Below are positions 6,812-8,343 of a DNA stretch of 8,343 bases, one piece after another. Below the pieces are notes generated by a model. It ran no database searches and was not told the DNA's origin. It was given only the letters and a program-made list of their open reading frames with translations. The stretch comes from Pseudomonadota bacterium. GTDB taxonomy: Bacteria; Pseudomonadota; Gammaproteobacteria; SZUA-229. The stretch covers positions 1 to 8,343 of the forward strand of contig JADFWE010000376.1 of NCBI GenBank assembly GCA_015222915.1. The letters are read 5' to 3'. Position 1 is the stretch's first letter, and each line of letters starts with the position of its first letter. Position numbers and translations under genes: made by a program.

Positions 6812-7987
6812 TTAAAATCTAAAACCTGTTTGTATAAAACCACCAACAGAGCTCTCTGCGTAGGTTGCTGCAATATCAAGGTTAAAGCCTAACCAGAAAC
6901 CGATACCTGCTGTTAACGCTGTATTCTTAGCACCATCAGAGATACCACTTGCCACATTTTTTCTTGCACCGACACGAAGCTGGGCAAAATCAAAAGCATT
7001 AAACTCGGCACCTACCGCAAGATACTGTGTTTTTAAATCTTCGAAAGTGGGGTTAGCTAACAGCGGTTTATTCTCTGACAGATCATAATCGACCGCTACG
7101 GTAAGAAACCGATTATGATAAGCCAGACCTATGCGTGAATTTGTTTCAAAGTTTAATGTCGAAGCACCCAGATCAAATTCGCCGGTTAAAAGATTACGGA
7201 TATTCAAACCCAAACGGAAGGATTCGGACAGATCAATCGCGGCACCCAGATCGAAAGAAGTGAAATTGCCAAGGTCTGATTTTTTACCGTTATCAAAAAC
7301 CTCCCTTATACTATTAACAGTAAGGATCGACTCACGATAGGTAAATGCCTGCAGGTTGACAACTTTTGGTTTGATACCGATAGACACCCTCCTGTTAAAA
7401 AACCGGAAATCCTTTGCCAGAGATAAACCGAACTCCGTCGCAATCACACCTTCCAGGTTCAGGATATTTTTTGTGGGATCGTCTACTTCCAGTATATTTT
7501 GTGAGAGATCAGTTACCGTACCGGCACCGATCGCATCGGAGCGGATACTCAAGGCCATGGCAAATGATTCAAACGCGATACCCATCGCTGCCACACCGGT
7601 GGCGTCAACCGCCATATCCTTACCATCAAGCCCCTTTACAACATTTAGCATATCATTGGATGCTGAGATTACACCTTCAGCATCACTTGCCGCTTTCGCT
7701 GCCTGCAACCTGTCGGAGGCAGCCTGAAAGTCATCGATATCGGTCAACAGGTCATCATCATCTCTGACAAACGCACCAACACCGATCAATAATGAAAAAT
7801 CATCATCCGGCCGCTGATTGGTCAGCATCGCCGGGTTAGCCCATGCCGCGGTCGCCAGGTCGGCGGTAGCGACGGATACCCCGCCCATAGCTAGTGAACG
7901 GCCTTCGAAAGTGAAAGGAATTGCCTGTACGCTCTGTGACAGGACGGACAGCGTCACCGCGGTTAAAATTTTGTTTTTAAGTTTCAT
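6812..7987 (-). CDS. TraF-family (TraF_2) outer-membrane beta-barrel protein
   Basis: This 391-aa exported protein matches the pattern of proteins annotated 'conjugal transfer protein TraF' (TraF_2 family), which resemble FadL/PorV-type barrels. The signal peptide is clear: a charged start (MKLKNK), a hydrophobic core and a cut after SVQA at residue 22. The mature N-terminus carries GRSLAMGGVSVATAD and AAWANPAML (about residues 29-55), typical of this superfamily. A D-rich, A-rich segment at about 70-120 looks helical. From about 125 onward alternating hydrophobic strands follow, such as FRLGLNIRNLL and LTVAVDYDLSE, and the chain ends in FIQTGFRF with the C-terminal Phe expected of an outer-membrane barrel. 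No conjugation or secretion genes lie nearby, so a role in conjugation is not supported; the function is unknown. The ATG at 7987 has only a weak GAG-type ribosome site. The gene stands alone between AT-rich gaps. Confidence 0.85.
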   Translation of the reverse strand: MKLKNKILTAVTLSVLSQSVQAIPFTFEGRSLAMGGVSVATADLATAAWANPAMLTNQRPDDDFSLLIGVGAFVRDDDDLLTDIDDFQAASDRLQAAKAASDAEGVISASNDMLNVVKGLDGKDMAVDATGVAAMGIAFESFAMALSIRSDAIGAGTVTDLSQNILEVDDPTKNILNLEGVIATEFGLSLAKDFRFFNRRVSIGIKPKVVNLQAFTYRESILTVNSIREVFDNGKKSDLGNFTSFDLGAAIDLSESFRLGLNIRNLLTGEFDLGASTLNFETNSRIGLAYHNRFLTVAVDYDLSENKPLLANPTFEDLKTQYLAVGAEFNAFDFAQLRVGARKNVASGISDGAKNTALTAGIGFWLGFNLDIAATYAESSVGGFIQTGFRF

Positions 7988-8119
7988 AATGATCTCGATA
8001 TATCCGTTCTGTGGCTATCTTATGCGGGTATCCTCTGTAGACATCACCTGTGTACATACAACGGGGAAATCGGTTGGTAATACCCACCGGGAAAACGCGT
8101 TTAGATAGCGACTACTGTT
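7988..8119. other. Noncoding region upstream of the traF-like gene
   Basis: This stretch should contain the promoter of the minus-strand traF-like gene, but no clear -35/-10 pair is visible. A weak TAAGAT lies near 8013-8018 on the minus strand without a good -35. The reading frame that crosses it on the plus strand is a shadow of the traF-like gene. I see no RNA gene. Confidence 0.4.
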
Positions 8120-8199
8120 CTAAGGGACCTCTGATTAATTCTGAATGAATAATTCAGTGCACAAGATACAATTTTACGAATTGATCAGAGGCTTCCTAA
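8120..8199. mobile_element. MITE-like element, IS5-type ends suspected
   Basis: GGGACCTCTGATTAATTC (8124-8141) is the imperfect inverse of GAATTGATCAGAGGCTTCC (8178-8196). Fourteen or more of 18 positions pair, including CCTCTGAT without error. An inner 6-bp hairpin, CTGAAT/ATTCAG, lies at 8141-8157. CTAA occurs on both sides (8120-8123 and 8196-8199), as expected of a 4-bp target duplication. CTAA fits the YTAR preference known for the IS5 group, but that assignment is inference. No transposase lies within the element, which is about 72 bp. Confidence 0.6.
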
Positions 8200-8228
8200 A
8201 AGCATATATCATAGTTAAGTAAACTCAA

Positions 8229-8260
8229 GGAACCGCTGATTATTTATAACGCTCATTCAG
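8229..8260 (+). mobile_element. Second, related element end (fragment or left end)
   Basis: GGAACCGCTGATTA (8229-8242) matches 12 of 14 bases of the left end of the MITE-like element 105 bp upstream. An ATTCAGT word recurs at about the same distance inside both (8152-8158 and 8255-8261). No matching right end is seen before the window closes, so this is either a decayed copy or the left end of a longer insertion that continues beyond 8343. Confidence 0.45.
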
Positions 8261-8302
8261 TTACTGAGGAGGATGTCGTATAAACTACGTTCTCCTCAGT
8301 AA
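8261..8302. repeat. Long perfect-arm hairpin
   Basis: TTACTGAGGAG (8261-8271) and CTCCTCAGTAA (8292-8302) are perfect 11-bp inverted arms around 20 bases. Within these 20 bases CGTA and TACG can form a smaller inner stem with a TAAAC loop. No T-run follows on the plus strand. It directly follows the second element end, so it may be part of a mobile element or a structured RNA. Confidence 0.65.
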
Positions 8303-8343
8303 GCATGGCATTCTCTGGTCGATAACATTTATAATGCCGAAAC

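Noticed and set aside
7356..7767. Plus-strand frames opposite the traF-like gene
   Set aside because: Composition and lack of ribosome sites mark them as shadows of the signal-peptide-bearing minus-strand gene.
8273..8302. Nine-codon ORF after GAGGAGG
   Set aside because: The SD-like run touches the ATG with no spacing, and the sequence is fully explained by the hairpin arms.
8261..8302. Intrinsic terminator or integron attC site
   Set aside because: No T-run follows the stem on the plus strand, and the GTTRRRY/RYYYAAC core pair of attC sites is absent.

Overview
The window is a stretch of chromosome that looks gammaproteobacterial. The evidence is a xerD-dsbC pair in the order known from E. 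coli and its relatives, an AddA/RecB-type helicase-nuclease, a lysine-rich histone H1-like protein, and an outer-membrane protein of the 'TraF' (TraF_2) family seen in many marine and sulfur-cycle gammaproteobacteria. Overall GC is middling and intergenic DNA is AT-rich. The genus cannot be named from the sequence alone.

Layout, left to right. 1-298 has no convincing gene but carries two diverged copies of a roughly 90-bp direct repeat 168 bp apart. 299-3961 (+) encodes a full-length 1220-aa AddA-like UvrD-family helicase with a C-terminal RecB-type nuclease. 3962-4058 is a short convergent intergenic region built from inverted ACTGCC-type heptamer words around an A/T hairpin; it probably ends transcription from both sides. 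All four remaining genes lie on the minus strand. dsbC (4059-4784, periplasmic disulfide isomerase) follows xerD (4883-5812, tyrosine recombinase for chromosome dimer resolution). A strong hairpin terminator (5852-5883) separates xerD from the upstream histone H1-like gene (5914-6621). Upstream again is the orphan TraF-like outer-membrane protein (6812-7987). 7988-8343 has no gene. It holds a small MITE-like element with inverted ends and a possible 4-bp CTAA target duplication, a second related element end, and a long perfect-armed hairpin next to the window edge.

Functionally, several of these genes deal with DNA: end processing and recombinational repair (AddA-like), dimer resolution (XerD) and DNA compaction (H1-like). 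dsbC follows xerD by ancestral synteny, not because of a shared pathway. In E. coli recJ comes after dsbC; here that place is taken by a convergent addA-like gene. I see no clear new multi-gene system. The least explained signals are the noncoding repeats at both ends, the heptamer inverted repeat, and the repeat-rich, homopolymer-rich coding region of the histone-like gene.
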